64,000 nt of DNA. Source: Streptomyces sp. SID8374 (GTDB lineage: Bacteria; Actinomycetota; Actinomycetes; Streptomycetales; Streptomycetaceae). Numbering within the stretch: the first letter of the stretch is position 1; every line of letters starts with the position of its first letter. The position numbers and the translations under genes are program-made. The notes beneath the pieces are model-generated. The model was not told where the DNA came from and made no database searches. It saw nothing but the letters and a program-made list of their open reading frames with translations. Positions 47,359 through 55,236 of this stretch are shown piece by piece. The stretch covers positions 2,418,001 through 2,482,000 of the forward strand of contig NZ_WWGH01000001.1 in the NCBI RefSeq assembly GCF_009865135.1. The letters are read 5' to 3'.

Positions 47359-48523
47359 TGGCCACCGCCTGGGCCTTCTTCGGGGCCTCCGTGGGCTCCG
47401 GTGCCGTCCCGGCCGGGAGGAGCACCGCGTCCTCCGCCGCGAAGTGCAGGGTGACCGGGTCGCCGAGGGCCGGGGGCTCGCGGAGTTCGCGGAGGTCGGC
47501 CATGAGGCGGTGGCCGCCGATGTCGGCGTGGACGCGGTGGGTGGAGCCGCGCCACTGGACCTCGGTGACCGTGCCGGTGAGCGCGTTGGGCCCGGCGCCG
47601 AGGCCGACGAGGTGCGGGCGGACGCAGAGGGTGGCGGTGGCCCCTTGGGCGGCGGCCTCGGTGGGGACGTCGAGGGCGGTGCCCGCCAGGTCCACGCGCC
47701 CCGGTCCGGTGACGGTGACCGGGAGGAGGTTGGCGTTGCCGACGAACGACGCGGTGAACTCCGTACGGGGCCGCCGGTACAGCTCCTCGGGGGTGCCGCA
47801 GTCCTGGAGCCGGGCGCTGTCCATGACGGCGATCCGGTCGGCCAGGGTGAGCGCCTCGACCTGGTCGTGGGTGACGTACAGGATGGAGACGTCGGGCAAC
47901 TCGCGGTGCAGCCGGGCGAGTTCGGCGAGCATGCCGGAGCGGAGCCGGGCGTCGAGTGCGGAGAGCGGTTCGTCGAGGAGGAGGACGCCGGGGCGGATGG
48001 CCAGGGCGCGGGCGATGGCGACGCGCTGCTGCTGGCCGCCGGAGAGTTCCCGGGGGTAGCGGGTGGCGTACGCGGCCATCCCGACGAGTTCGAGGACCTC
48101 GGCCACCCGCCCGGCGATCTCGGCCTTGGGCGTGCGGTGGGCCTTCAGGCCGAAGGCGACGTTGTCCTTGACCTTGAGGTGCGGGAAGAGCGCGTACTGC
48201 TGGACCACCATCCCGATCCCCCGCTGGTGCGGGGGCAGTTGGGTCACATCCCGCCCGCCGATGAACACCCGCCCGGAGGCGGGCCGGACGAACCCGGCGA
48301 CGGCGCGCAGGGCGGTGGTCTTCCCGGAGCCGGAGGGCCCGAGGAGGGCCATGACCTCGCCGGGTTCGACGGTGAGGTCGAGGCGGTCCAGGACGGTGTT
48401 CCGCCCGTACGCGACGCTGACCCCGTCGAACCGGATGCCGCTGGGGGCGGCGGGGGGCGGTCCGGCGGTGGGGCGCGGGGTGGCGTGGGCGGTGCTGCGC
48501 GTGGTGGGGGCCCCGCCGCTCAT
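47351..48523 (-). CDS. Aminophosphonate ABC transporter ATPase
   Basis: 390 residues. Walker A GPSGSGKTT, Q loop VVQQYALFPHL, signature LSGGQQQRVAIARAL, Walker B VLLLDEPLSALD, H loop VTHDQVEAL, then a C-terminal TOBE regulatory domain (ATLCVRPHLVGLG; TGTVTEVQWRGSTHRV). PotA/FbpC-like. The ATG overlaps the hydrolase gene by 4 bp. Confidence 0.9.
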   Translation of the reverse strand: MSGGAPTTRSTAHATPRPTAGPPPAAPSGIRFDGVSVAYGRNTVLDRLDLTVEPGEVMALLGPSGSGKTTALRAVAGFVRPASGRVFIGGRDVTQLPPHQRGIGMVVQQYALFPHLKVKDNVAFGLKAHRTPKAEIAGRVAEVLELVGMAAYATRYPRELSGGQQQRVAIARALAIRPGVLLLDEPLSALDARLRSGMLAELARLHRELPDVSILYVTHDQVEALTLADRIAVMDSARLQDCGTPEELYRRPRTEFTASFVGNANLLPVTVTGPGRVDLAGTALDVPTEAAAQGATATLCVRPHLVGLGAGPNALTGTVTEVQWRGSTHRVHADIGGHRLMADLRELREPPALGDPVTLHFAAEDAVLLPAGTAPEPTEAPKKAQAVASG

Positions 48524-49242
48524 GCCTCGGCCCGCGCGATGAGGTCCGGCAGCTCGGCGACCGACCCGAGGACATGGGTCGCGCCGTGCCGCTCCAGCTG
48601 ACCGCCGTCATGGGCACCGGTGAGGACGCCCGCGACGAGCCCGGCGCCGGAGCGTACGCCGCTGAGCATGTCGTACGAGGTGTCCCCGGCCACCACGATC
48701 CGCCGCACGTCGTCCACCGCACCGGTGCGCAGGAAGGCGGCGAGCACCATGTCCGGGTAGGGGCGGCCGCGCCCGCCCGCGTCGGCGGGGCAGAGGGTGA
48801 GGGGGACGAGGTCCTGCCAGCCGAGGGCGGCGAGGATGGCGTCCTGGGTGGTGCGGGCGAACCCGGTGGTCAGGACGACGGTCCGCCCTTCGCCGATGAG
48901 ACGCTCAACGGCCTCCCGCGCACCGGGGATCGGGGCGATACGGCCACCGTCGACGAGCGCCCCGTACGCCTCCTCGAAGGCGGTGTTGGCGAACTGCGCC
49001 TTCTCCTCGTCCCCGAAGAGGTGCCGGAAGACGGAGATCTTGGACTCGCCCATGGTGGCGCGTACGTAGGCGAGTTGGCGCTCGTACTCCCCCGACCCCG
49101 GCTTCACACCGAGGCGTTCGGCGGCGGCGGAGAAGGCCTGTTCGACGAGGCCGCCGTCGGCGACGGTGGTCCCGGCCATGTCGAGGACGACGAGGGTGAG
49201 GCGGTTGTCGGTCGTGGGTGTCGCTGAAGTCATGGTGTTCAC
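48520..49242 (-). CDS. Phosphonatase-like (PhnX-related) HAD hydrolase
   Basis: 240 residues from a GTG at 49242 that overlaps the stop of the upstream gene (GTGA); an ATG at 49233 gives 237. HAD nucleophile Asp in LVVLDMAGTTVADGG, Thr in VVLTTGF, Mg-binding Asp in VVAGDTSYDMLSGVRSGAG. PhnX (phosphonoacetaldehyde hydrolase) uses a cap-domain lysine to form a Schiff base; here YVRATMGESKISVFRHLF keeps a lysine in the equivalent MGxxK position. So C-P bond cleavage of phosphonoacetaldehyde or a relative is plausible, giving acetaldehyde and phosphate. The gene lies between an FAD oxidoreductase and the importer ATPase in one operon. Confidence 0.85.
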   Translation of the reverse strand: MNTMTSATPTTDNRLTLVVLDMAGTTVADGGLVEQAFSAAAERLGVKPGSGEYERQLAYVRATMGESKISVFRHLFGDEEKAQFANTAFEEAYGALVDGGRIAPIPGAREAVERLIGEGRTVVLTTGFARTTQDAILAALGWQDLVPLTLCPADAGGRGRPYPDMVLAAFLRTGAVDDVRRIVVAGDTSYDMLSGVRSGAGLVAGVLTGAHDGGQLERHGATHVLGSVAELPDLIARAEA

Positions 49243-50363
49243 CAGCCCAGTTGGTCGGCGGTCGTTTCGGCGATGGCGGGCGAGCAGGTCATGCCCCGCC
49301 CGCCGGGCCCGGTGATGAGCCAGACCCCGTCGCGCACCTGCTGGCGGTGGACGACGCGTGAGGTGTCGGTGCACTGGGCGTAGACGCCCGCCCAGCGGTG
49401 TCTGATGCGCGGCAGCGGCCGCCCGAGGAAGGCCTCGACGACCCGGGTGAGGTGCTCGTAGGGCTCCTCGACGGTGTCGAAGGCGAAGGGGTGCTCGTAC
49501 TCGTGGGTGTCCCCGATCGTCAGCCCGCCGTCGCTCCGCTGCACCATGAGCAGCTGCATGCGGTGCTCGGCGGCGACCGGGTCCTGGGGCTGGTGGGCGT
49601 TGAGGGCGTCGAGGGCCTCGCTGCGGTACGCGGGGTAGTAGCGGAAGCTGTCGGCGTCGGCCACCGAGGTGGTGAGGGGCTCGCCGAGGGGGTCGGTCTG
49701 CATCATCTGGAGGCGGACGCGGCGGACGGGCAGCTCGGGGCCGGCCAGTTCGCGGACGAGCCCGCCGAGCCAGGCGCCGGTCGCCATGATCACGGCGTCA
49801 CCGGTGTGGACGTCGCCGTGGTCGTCGCGCACGGAGGCGGTCCCGACGACCTCGCGGACCTCACGGCCGCCGAGGAAGGTGTACCGCCCGGAGGCCAGCA
49901 GCTCTTCCTTCAGGGCGAGTTGGGCGGTGCGCGGTTCCACCGCCGCATCGCGCTCGCACCACAGGGCGGCGGTGAACGAGCCGCGCAGCGCGGGGTTGAG
50001 GGCGCGGGCCTCCCCGGCGGTGAGCAGCTTGTAGCCGCGCGCCGCCGCATCCGCCCGGGCGACAGCGGCCTCGGCGACGGCGGCCTCGGCCTCCGTCCGC
50101 AGCGGGGTGAGCGAACCGCAGGCCCGGAAGCCGAGCCCCGGCACCCGCCGCCCGATCCCCTCCCACAGCTCCCGCGCCCGCAGGGCGGTCTCCAGCTCCT
50201 CGCCACCGGCTCTGCCGCTGACCCAAATCTGTCCGAAATTGCGGAGCGATGCCCCGCGCGCCTCGCTCTCGCGCTCGATCTGTACGACCTCGTGGCCGCG
50301 GCTGACTGCGTGCCAGGCGTGCATGGTTCCCACCACGCCGGCTCCTACGACGATGACTCTCAC
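49239..50363 (-). CDS. FAD-dependent oxidoreductase of the phosphonate-utilisation type
   Basis: 374 residues from the GTG at 50363, which has GAGGAG upstream and begins right at the FAD-binding fold. DAO-family motifs: RVIVVGAGVVGTMHAWHAVSRG, IERESEARGASLRNFGQIW, ATGAWLGGLVREL and the late GVWLITGPGGRGMTCSPAIAE. It resembles the family (TIGR03364 as I recall it) found beside phosphonatase genes. Members oxidise N-alkylated or hydroxylated aminoethylphosphonates so that phosphonoacetaldehyde can be formed. It is the first gene of the catabolic operon and overlaps the hydrolase start. No aminotransferase (PhnW) gene is present here, so oxidation may replace transamination. Confidence 0.82.
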   Translation of the reverse strand: MRVIVVGAGVVGTMHAWHAVSRGHEVVQIERESEARGASLRNFGQIWVSGRAGGEELETALRARELWEGIGRRVPGLGFRACGSLTPLRTEAEAAVAEAAVARADAAARGYKLLTAGEARALNPALRGSFTAALWCERDAAVEPRTAQLALKEELLASGRYTFLGGREVREVVGTASVRDDHGDVHTGDAVIMATGAWLGGLVRELAGPELPVRRVRLQMMQTDPLGEPLTTSVADADSFRYYPAYRSEALDALNAHQPQDPVAAEHRMQLLMVQRSDGGLTIGDTHEYEHPFAFDTVEEPYEHLTRVVEAFLGRPLPRIRHRWAGVYAQCTDTSRVVHRQQVRDGVWLITGPGGRGMTCSPAIAETTADQLGW

Positions 50364-50438
50364 GGCGGCCACGCTCCTCGGGTCGGGTGTCCCGGACACA
50401 TCCGGTCGACAACGGGATGGTGAACGACCACCCAAGCT

Positions 50439-50455
50439 TGGACTAGACCCGTTAC
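50439..50455 (-). promoter_or_regulatory. Putative GntR (PhnF-like) operator, copy 2
   Basis: TGGACTAGACCCGTTAC, 76 bp before the FAD oxidoreductase start and downstream of the GntR gene. 16 of 17 bases match copy 1 at 44443. Confidence 0.68.
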
Positions 50456-50511
50456 GTTTCCGTTATCGAAAAAGGCTCACGGAGGGGCGATTTTCAGACG
50501 CGCGCTCAGCG

Positions 50512-51288
50512 CTAGCTGTCGCTATTGCCGCCGCTGCCGAGGCGCGTGGTGAAGGAGAACCGGTCCCCCCGGAACAGGGTCCGCACCCGCTCCAGCGGCC
50601 GCCCCCCGGTGTCCCGGGAGAGGCGGTGGAGCAGAAGCATCGGCAGGGCGGGCGGGGTGCCGATGAGCAGGGCCTCGCGAGGGGTGGCGAGCACGGTCTC
50701 GATGCGCTCGTCGGCGTCCCCGAAGGCGATGCCGAGCCGGTCGCGGAGGTAGGCGTAGAAGGAGGAGTCGGGGTCGAACTCCACATCCAGACGCGGGAGT
50801 CGGGCCACACTGACGTACGTGCTCTCCAGCCCGACCCGCTCGTCGTCGGCGAGCAGCACGCGCTCCAGGTGCCAGACGGGTTCGCCCCGGCCCACTCCGA
50901 TCTCGGCGGCGAGGGCATCGGGGCAGGGGAAGCGCTCCAGCCCGATCAGATGCCGGCCGGGCCGCCTGCCCTGGCGGCGGACCCCTTCGGTGTAGCTGGC
51001 GAGCGAGAGCGGCTGCTCCAGCTTGGGCCCGGCGACGACGGTCCCGCGCCCCTGTCTCCGCAGCCGCCCCTCCAGCAGGAGTTCGCGCAGCGCCTGCCGT
51101 ACGGTCTCGCGCGACACCTCGTGGCGCAGGGCGAGGTCCCGCTCGGTGGGCAGGAGCCCGCCCTCGCCCAACTCGTCCAGCAGCAGCGAGATTTGAGCCT
51201 TGACCGCGTAGTACTTGGGGATACGGCCGTGCTCCGGGATGCCGGAGCGGATGGGTGCGCCAGGTGCCTGGTCGTTCGGGTAGTCCAC
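50512..51288 (-). CDS. GntR/HutC-family regulator with UTRA domain
   Basis: 258 residues, ATG at 51288. N-terminal GntR winged helix (YYAVKAQISLLLDELGEGGLLPTERDLALRHEVSRETVRQALREL; RRQGRGTVV) followed by a UTRA effector domain (LERFPCPDALAAEIGVGRGEPVWHLERV; ESTYVSVARLP; HRLSRDTGGRPLERVRTLFRGDRFSF). PhnF, DasR and HutC belong here. It precedes the aminophosphonate operon in the same direction, with 148 bp between, and is the probable regulator acting at the shared 17-bp motif. Confidence 0.9.
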   Translation of the reverse strand: MDYPNDQAPGAPIRSGIPEHGRIPKYYAVKAQISLLLDELGEGGLLPTERDLALRHEVSRETVRQALRELLLEGRLRRQGRGTVVAGPKLEQPLSLASYTEGVRRQGRRPGRHLIGLERFPCPDALAAEIGVGRGEPVWHLERVLLADDERVGLESTYVSVARLPRLDVEFDPDSSFYAYLRDRLGIAFGDADERIETVLATPREALLIGTPPALPMLLLHRLSRDTGGRPLERVRTLFRGDRFSFTTRLGSGGNSDS

Positions 51289-51342
51289 CGCCCGATGGTG
51301 GCATGCGCGGGTGGACGGCGAGCTACGAGGTGGTGGTCGCGG

Positions 51343-52476
51343 TCAGCCTGCCGCCCGGCGCATCCGGCGGCCCTGTAGCACCAGAGCTCCGCCGCAGAGT
51401 ACGAGGAGCCCGGCGGCGGCTCCGGCCCAGGGCAGCAGCTCCGGTCCGGTGCGGGCGAGTTCGGGGAGCGGGCGCCCGGTCACGTAGTGGGGCGGACGCG
51501 CGGGCCGCTCCTTGCCGCCGCCCGCCTCCTCCCGGGGAGTCGCCGACCCGTCCGGGCGGGGGAGACCGCTGGGGTCCGGGGCGGTCTCCTTGCCGGGGTC
51601 GGCGTAGGTGGGGGCGGGGCTGGGTGCCTGGGTGCGGGTGGGCGAGGGGGCGGGGGCGGGCGTGGAGGAGGACGTGTCCGTACGGGGACGGGGCTCGGCC
51701 GGAACGTCCGTACGGGTCCCGCTGTCCTCCTCGGTGCGCTCGGGCCGGGGGTACTCGCCCGTGGCCCCGTCGACGATCACGAACCGGTACGCCCCCGACT
51801 CCCCCACCCAGTCGCCGTCCTCACGGCCGCCGCCCTTGGCCTTTGCCTGGTGGTGGCGCTGGACGACGGCGGCGTGGGCGGTGACCCGGCCGGGCGCGGT
51901 GTCGGAGGCGAAGGCCATCCGGATCCGGACGCTGACGGTGGTGCCGGCGGGGACCGTGAAGCCGGGGAAGCCCCCGTCGGAGCTGTCGGCGGGGTCCGAC
52001 CCGGGGTCGCCGTCGAAGACCCCGATCTGCTCGTGGCGGTCGGTGGTCTCCCAGGTCACACGGTGTTCGGTGCCGGGGCGGCCGGGCTCGGAGAATTTGA
52101 GCTGGATCTGCTCGGTGGTCAGCTCCCGGTCCTCGTCGTTGAGCACGAGCACCGGATGCAGGGCTCCGCAGGCGGTGTCGGTGGTGTTGGTGAGGTCGAG
52201 GAACCAGGTGCCGTAACCGCCGCCGGAGGCGTACGTCCTCGGGGCGTCCTGGATCCGGGCCTCGATGGGGAATTCCTTGGCGCCCTGATCACCGCAGGGG
52301 GGCTGCTCATCGGCGTCGGCCGCGTCGACGGCTAAGGAGGCGGGGGCGGCCGGGGCCGGGTGGGCGGCGGCCTGCGGGCCCGCCAGGAGCGCGGCGGGGA
52401 CCGCGATCCCGGCGGCCAGCCCGAGGGCGGCTGCCGCACGGGCGTCACGCAGCCGCGCGCAGGAGGTGGGGGACAT
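51343..52476 (-). CDS. LAXTG cell-wall-anchored surface protein
   Basis: 377 residues from the ATG at 52476 (GAAGGGTG upstream). Signal peptide (AAALGLAAGIAVPAALLAGPQAAA), a beta-sandwich-like ectodomain (ARIQDAPRTYASGGGYGTWF; TEHRVTWETTDRHEQIGVF; VPAGTTVSVRIRMAFASD), a Ser/Thr/Pro linker, and the sorting signal LARTG followed by a hydrophobic helix (LLPWAGAAAGLLVLCGGALVL) and RRMRRAAG tail. LAXTG is the motif cut by class E sortases of Streptomyces, one of which is encoded at 58097-59017. Function on the surface is unknown. Confidence 0.85.
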   Translation of the reverse strand: MSPTSCARLRDARAAAALGLAAGIAVPAALLAGPQAAAHPAPAAPASLAVDAADADEQPPCGDQGAKEFPIEARIQDAPRTYASGGGYGTWFLDLTNTTDTACGALHPVLVLNDEDRELTTEQIQLKFSEPGRPGTEHRVTWETTDRHEQIGVFDGDPGSDPADSSDGGFPGFTVPAGTTVSVRIRMAFASDTAPGRVTAHAAVVQRHHQAKAKGGGREDGDWVGESGAYRFVIVDGATGEYPRPERTEEDSGTRTDVPAEPRPRTDTSSSTPAPAPSPTRTQAPSPAPTYADPGKETAPDPSGLPRPDGSATPREEAGGGKERPARPPHYVTGRPLPELARTGPELLPWAGAAAGLLVLCGGALVLQGRRMRRAAG

Positions 52477-52643
52477 GGGGACACCCTTCGCTGCTCGCGA
52501 ACGACCGGGGCGGGGGCCACCGGTTGTGACCTCCGACGCAAGCACGCGCGCGCGGAGTCAGGGAGTCGACATGCCGACACAGCTCATACGATCACCCGAC
52601 CGATGGCGCCTGCCTCCAACCTCACGCCGCCCGGCACCCGATC
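52477..52643. other. Gap upstream of the LAXTG gene
   Basis: Promoter region of the LAXTG gene; no other gene seen. Confidence 0.4.
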
Positions 52644-52797
52644 CAGCCCGTCCGGCACCCCATCCAGCCCGTCCAGCACCCCATCCAGCCCGCCCGGCAC
52701 CCCATCCAGCCCGTCCAGCACCCCATCCAGCCCGCCCGGCACCCCATCCAGCCCGCCCGGCACCCCATCCAGCCCGTCCGGCGTTTGAGGACGGAAC
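52644..52797 (+). repeat. 21-bp tandem array ending in a full dispersed repeat copy
   Basis: Seven units begin CAGCCCG at 52644, 52665, 52686, 52707, 52728, 52749 and 52770, exactly 21 bp apart; a degenerate unit precedes them. Units read CAGCCCGTCCGGCACCCCAT with T/C and G/A changes at two positions. The last runs into the full dispersed repeat (GGCGTTTGAGGACGGAAC). So the array is an expansion of the left half of that repeat. Open frames read through it on both strands but have no start signal or protein character. Confidence 0.93.
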
Positions 52798-52904
52798 CCC
52801 GCACCACGAGTGCCCGCACCCACTGATGCCCGCACCACGAGCACCCCCACCCGCACCACAAGCACCCACACGCACCGGCACCCGCACCACAAGCCCCCCG
52901 CCCC
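52798..52904. repeat. Degenerate GCACCACGAG-type repeats
   Basis: Short irregular repeats of GCACCACGAG/GCACCACAAG with C-rich spacers fill the gap up to the ROK gene stop. No gene is visible. Confidence 0.5.
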
Positions 52905-54026
52905 CTACCCCCGCTCCCCCACCCGCCCGAACACCGGCGCGAGCACCAGCTGCGCCGCGCCCTCGGCGACAGGCCGGTCCCCGCCCCCCGCGACGGAGAC
53001 GGTGACGGCCGCCCCGCCCCCGCCCCGCGCGGCCCGCTCCTCGATCACGGCACGGACGCCTCGTACGTACGCGTCCTCGTCGGCCGCCACCGTCCGCCCG
53101 CCCAGGACCACCCGGTCGATGTCGAGGAGCCCGACCAGGTTGGCCGCGCCCGCGCCCAGGACCCGGGCTGCCTCCGCCCGGTCGCCCCGCGCATCGGCGG
53201 CCAGGCACAGCGCCTCGATGCAGCCGCGCCCGCCGCACCCGCACAGGGGCCCGTCCAGCTGGAGGGTCTGGTGGCCGAACTCCCCCGCCCCCGTCCGCGC
53301 CCCCCGGTGCACCTCGCCGCCCAGGACGAGCCCGGCGCCGAGCCCCGTACCGAGGTGGAGGTAGGCGAAGTCGCCGGGTGGCTCACTCAGCGAAAGCGCC
53401 AAGGCCAGGGCGGCGGCGTTCGTGTCCTTGTCGACGGTGACCGGCAGGCCGGTGCGCTCGGCGAGCGCGTCGCGCAGGGGGAAGCCGTCCCACTGCGGGA
53501 AGCCGGTGACCCGGTGCAGTACGCCGTCCCGGTGGTCGAGTGGGCCGGGTACGGCGACGCCAAGGCCCAGCACCGGCTTGTGCGGCTCGGCCGCGCTCAG
53601 GTCCCGTACGGCATCCGCCGCGTCGGCCAGCACCTTCTCCGCCGGGGCCCCGAAGTCGAGGGGCGCGGCGGTGACGGCGACCGGGCGCCCAGCGAGGTCG
53701 ACCAGCACGGCGGTGAGGCCGTCGCGGTCCAGGTGGAGGCCGACGGCGAACTGGGCGTCGGGGACCAGCCGGAGCACCGTACGCGGCTTGCCGCCGGTGG
53801 AGGGGCGCAGGCCCGCGCCGACGGCCAGCCCCTCCTCCCGCAGCCGGGCGGTGATCTTGCTGACGGCCTGCGGGGTGAGGCCGGTGCGCTCGGCCAGCTC
53901 CAGCCGGCTGATGCCCTCCGCCCCGGCCGCCCGCAGCAGGTCCAGGACCAGGGCCGCGTTGTGGTGGCGCAGCGCCGGCAGGTTCACCCCGGCCTGGGTC
54001 TTCGTCCGACTCCCGTTCACGCTCAC
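52905..54026 (-). CDS. ROK-family transcriptional regulator
   Basis: 373 residues. N-terminal winged helix (HHNAALVLDLLRAAGAEGISRLELAERTGLTPQAVSKITARLREEGL) and a ROK sugar-kinase-like domain: VGLHLDRDGLTAVLVDLAG, GVAVPGPLD, VDKDTNAAAL, YLHLGTGLGAGLVLGGEVHRG, and the zinc motif CGCGGRGCIEALC. The kinase catalytic position reads KDTNAA, close to the regulator type. It is divergent from the oxidoreductase gene at 54097, and a near-palindrome lies between them, so it probably represses or activates that operon in response to a sugar or sugar-like ligand. Confidence 0.92.
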   Translation of the reverse strand: MSVNGSRTKTQAGVNLPALRHHNAALVLDLLRAAGAEGISRLELAERTGLTPQAVSKITARLREEGLAVGAGLRPSTGGKPRTVLRLVPDAQFAVGLHLDRDGLTAVLVDLAGRPVAVTAAPLDFGAPAEKVLADAADAVRDLSAAEPHKPVLGLGVAVPGPLDHRDGVLHRVTGFPQWDGFPLRDALAERTGLPVTVDKDTNAAALALALSLSEPPGDFAYLHLGTGLGAGLVLGGEVHRGARTGAGEFGHQTLQLDGPLCGCGGRGCIEALCLAADARGDRAEAARVLGAGAANLVGLLDIDRVVLGGRTVAADEDAYVRGVRAVIEERAARGGGGAAVTVSVAGGGDRPVAEGAAQLVLAPVFGRVGERG

Positions 54027-54063
54027 TCACTCCCCTTCACCACCCCATTGTGCCGGTCGCTTG

Positions 54064-54090
54064 CACTTTGGCAACAGCGTTGCTTAAGTG
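54064..54090. promoter_or_regulatory. Near-palindromic operator between the ROK gene and its divergent operon
   Basis: CACTTTGGCAAC - AGC - GTTGCTTAAGTG: arms of 12 bp match at 10 positions around centre 54077. It covers an alternative GTG (54088) of the oxidoreductase gene, which supports the ATG at 54097 as the true start. Confidence 0.72.
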
Positions 54091-54096
54091 GAATGC

Positions 54097-55236
54097 ATGA
54101 CCCCCAACGCCTCCGACGCCCCTCTCCGCGTCGCCCTCGTCGGCTACGGCCTGGCCGGTTCCGTCTTCCACGCCCCGCTGATCGCCGCGACCGAGGGCCT
54201 GGTCCTCGACACGGTCGTCACGTCGAACGAGGAGCGCCGGGCGGAGGCCCGCGCCGCGTACCCGGGCCTCCGGTTCGCCGCCTCGCCGGACGAGCTGTGG
54301 GAGCGCGCGGACGAGCTGGACCTGGTCGTGATCGCCTCCCCGAACAAGACGCACGTCTCCCTCGCGACGGCCGCCCTCAAGGCCGGTCTGCCGGTGGTCG
54401 TGGACAAGCCGATCGCCGGGACCGCCGCCGAGGCGCGCGAGCTGGCGGCGCTGGCCGAGGAGCGCGGGCTGCTGCTCTCGGTCTTCCAGAACCGCCGCTG
54501 GGACAACGACTTCCGCACCCTCGCCGCGCTGATCGCCGACGGTGAGCTGGGCGAGGTGCAGCGCTTCGAGTCACGGTTCGAGCGCTGGCGCCCGCAGCCG
54601 AAGGGCGGCTGGCGCGAGTCGGGCGACCCGGAGGAGATCGGCGGCCTGCTGTACGACCTGGGCAGCCATGTCGTCGACCAGGCGCTGGTGCTCTTCGGCC
54701 CGGCGGTGCAGGTGTACGCCGAGTCCGACGTACGGCGTCCGGGCGCGGCCGCCGACGACGACACGTTCATCGCGATCACGCACGCGAACGGGGTCCGCTC
54801 GCACCTGTACGTCAGCGCCACCACGGCCCAGCTCGGCCCCCGCTTCCGCGTGCTCGGCTCCACGGCGGGCTATGTGAAGTACGGCCTGGACCCCCAGGAG
54901 GCGGCCCTGCGCGAGGGCAAGCGCCCGGGGACGGGCGGCGAGCCGTGGGGCGAGGAGGTCGAGACGCTGTGGGGCCGGATCGGTTCCGGCGAGTCCCCGC
55001 TCACCGGCGGCGGCACCCCGGTCCGTACGCTGCCCGGCGACTACCCCGCGTACTACGCCGCCGTCACCGCCGCCGTGCGCGGCGCGGGCGAGAACCCGGT
55101 CACCGCGCTCCAGGCGGCAGCGGCCCTGGACGTGCTGGAAGCCGCCCGCCGCTCGGCCCGCGAGGGCGTCTCCGTCACCCTCCTCCCCCACCACGACGAG
55201 GCCCCGCACGCTTCGGGCAAGGAGCACCGCGCATGA
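54097..55236 (+). CDS. Gfo/Idh/MocA-family oxidoreductase
   Basis: 379 residues from the ATG at 54097. N-terminal Rossmann fold VALVGYGLAGSVFHAPLI, LDLVVIASPNKTHVSLATAALKAGLPVVVDKPIAGTAAEA (the EKP-type motif appears as DKP), SVFQNRRWDNDF; then the substrate domain DLGSHVVDQALVLFGP with the family His. NAD(P)-dependent sugar or inositol dehydrogenases belong here. It is regulated together with the downstream gene (ATGA overlap at 55233) and probably by the ROK protein. Confidence 0.92.
   Translation: MTPNASDAPLRVALVGYGLAGSVFHAPLIAATEGLVLDTVVTSNEERRAEARAAYPGLRFAASPDELWERADELDLVVIASPNKTHVSLATAALKAGLPVVVDKPIAGTAAEARELAALAEERGLLLSVFQNRRWDNDFRTLAALIADGELGEVQRFESRFERWRPQPKGGWRESGDPEEIGGLLYDLGSHVVDQALVLFGPAVQVYAESDVRRPGAAADDDTFIAITHANGVRSHLYVSATTAQLGPRFRVLGSTAGYVKYGLDPQEAALREGKRPGTGGEPWGEEVETLWGRIGSGESPLTGGGTPVRTLPGDYPAYYAAVTAAVRGAGENPVTALQAAAALDVLEAARRSAREGVSVTLLPHHDEAPHASGKEHRA

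Noticed and set aside
44543..48523. Ferric-iron ABC importer
   Set aside because: The binding protein and permeases are related to the iron class, but the adjacent PhnX-like hydrolase, FAD enzyme and UTRA regulator point to aminophosphonate.
52644..52797. Possible CRISPR array
   Set aside because: Units are 21 bp head-to-tail with no spacers, and no cas genes are present; the Cas4-like features at 12.4 kb belong to a nuclease of another context.
52558..53244. Minus-strand open frame with WGAGRAG peptide repeats
   Set aside because: Product of translating the 21-bp array and the antisense/out-of-frame ROK gene; no ribosome site or family.
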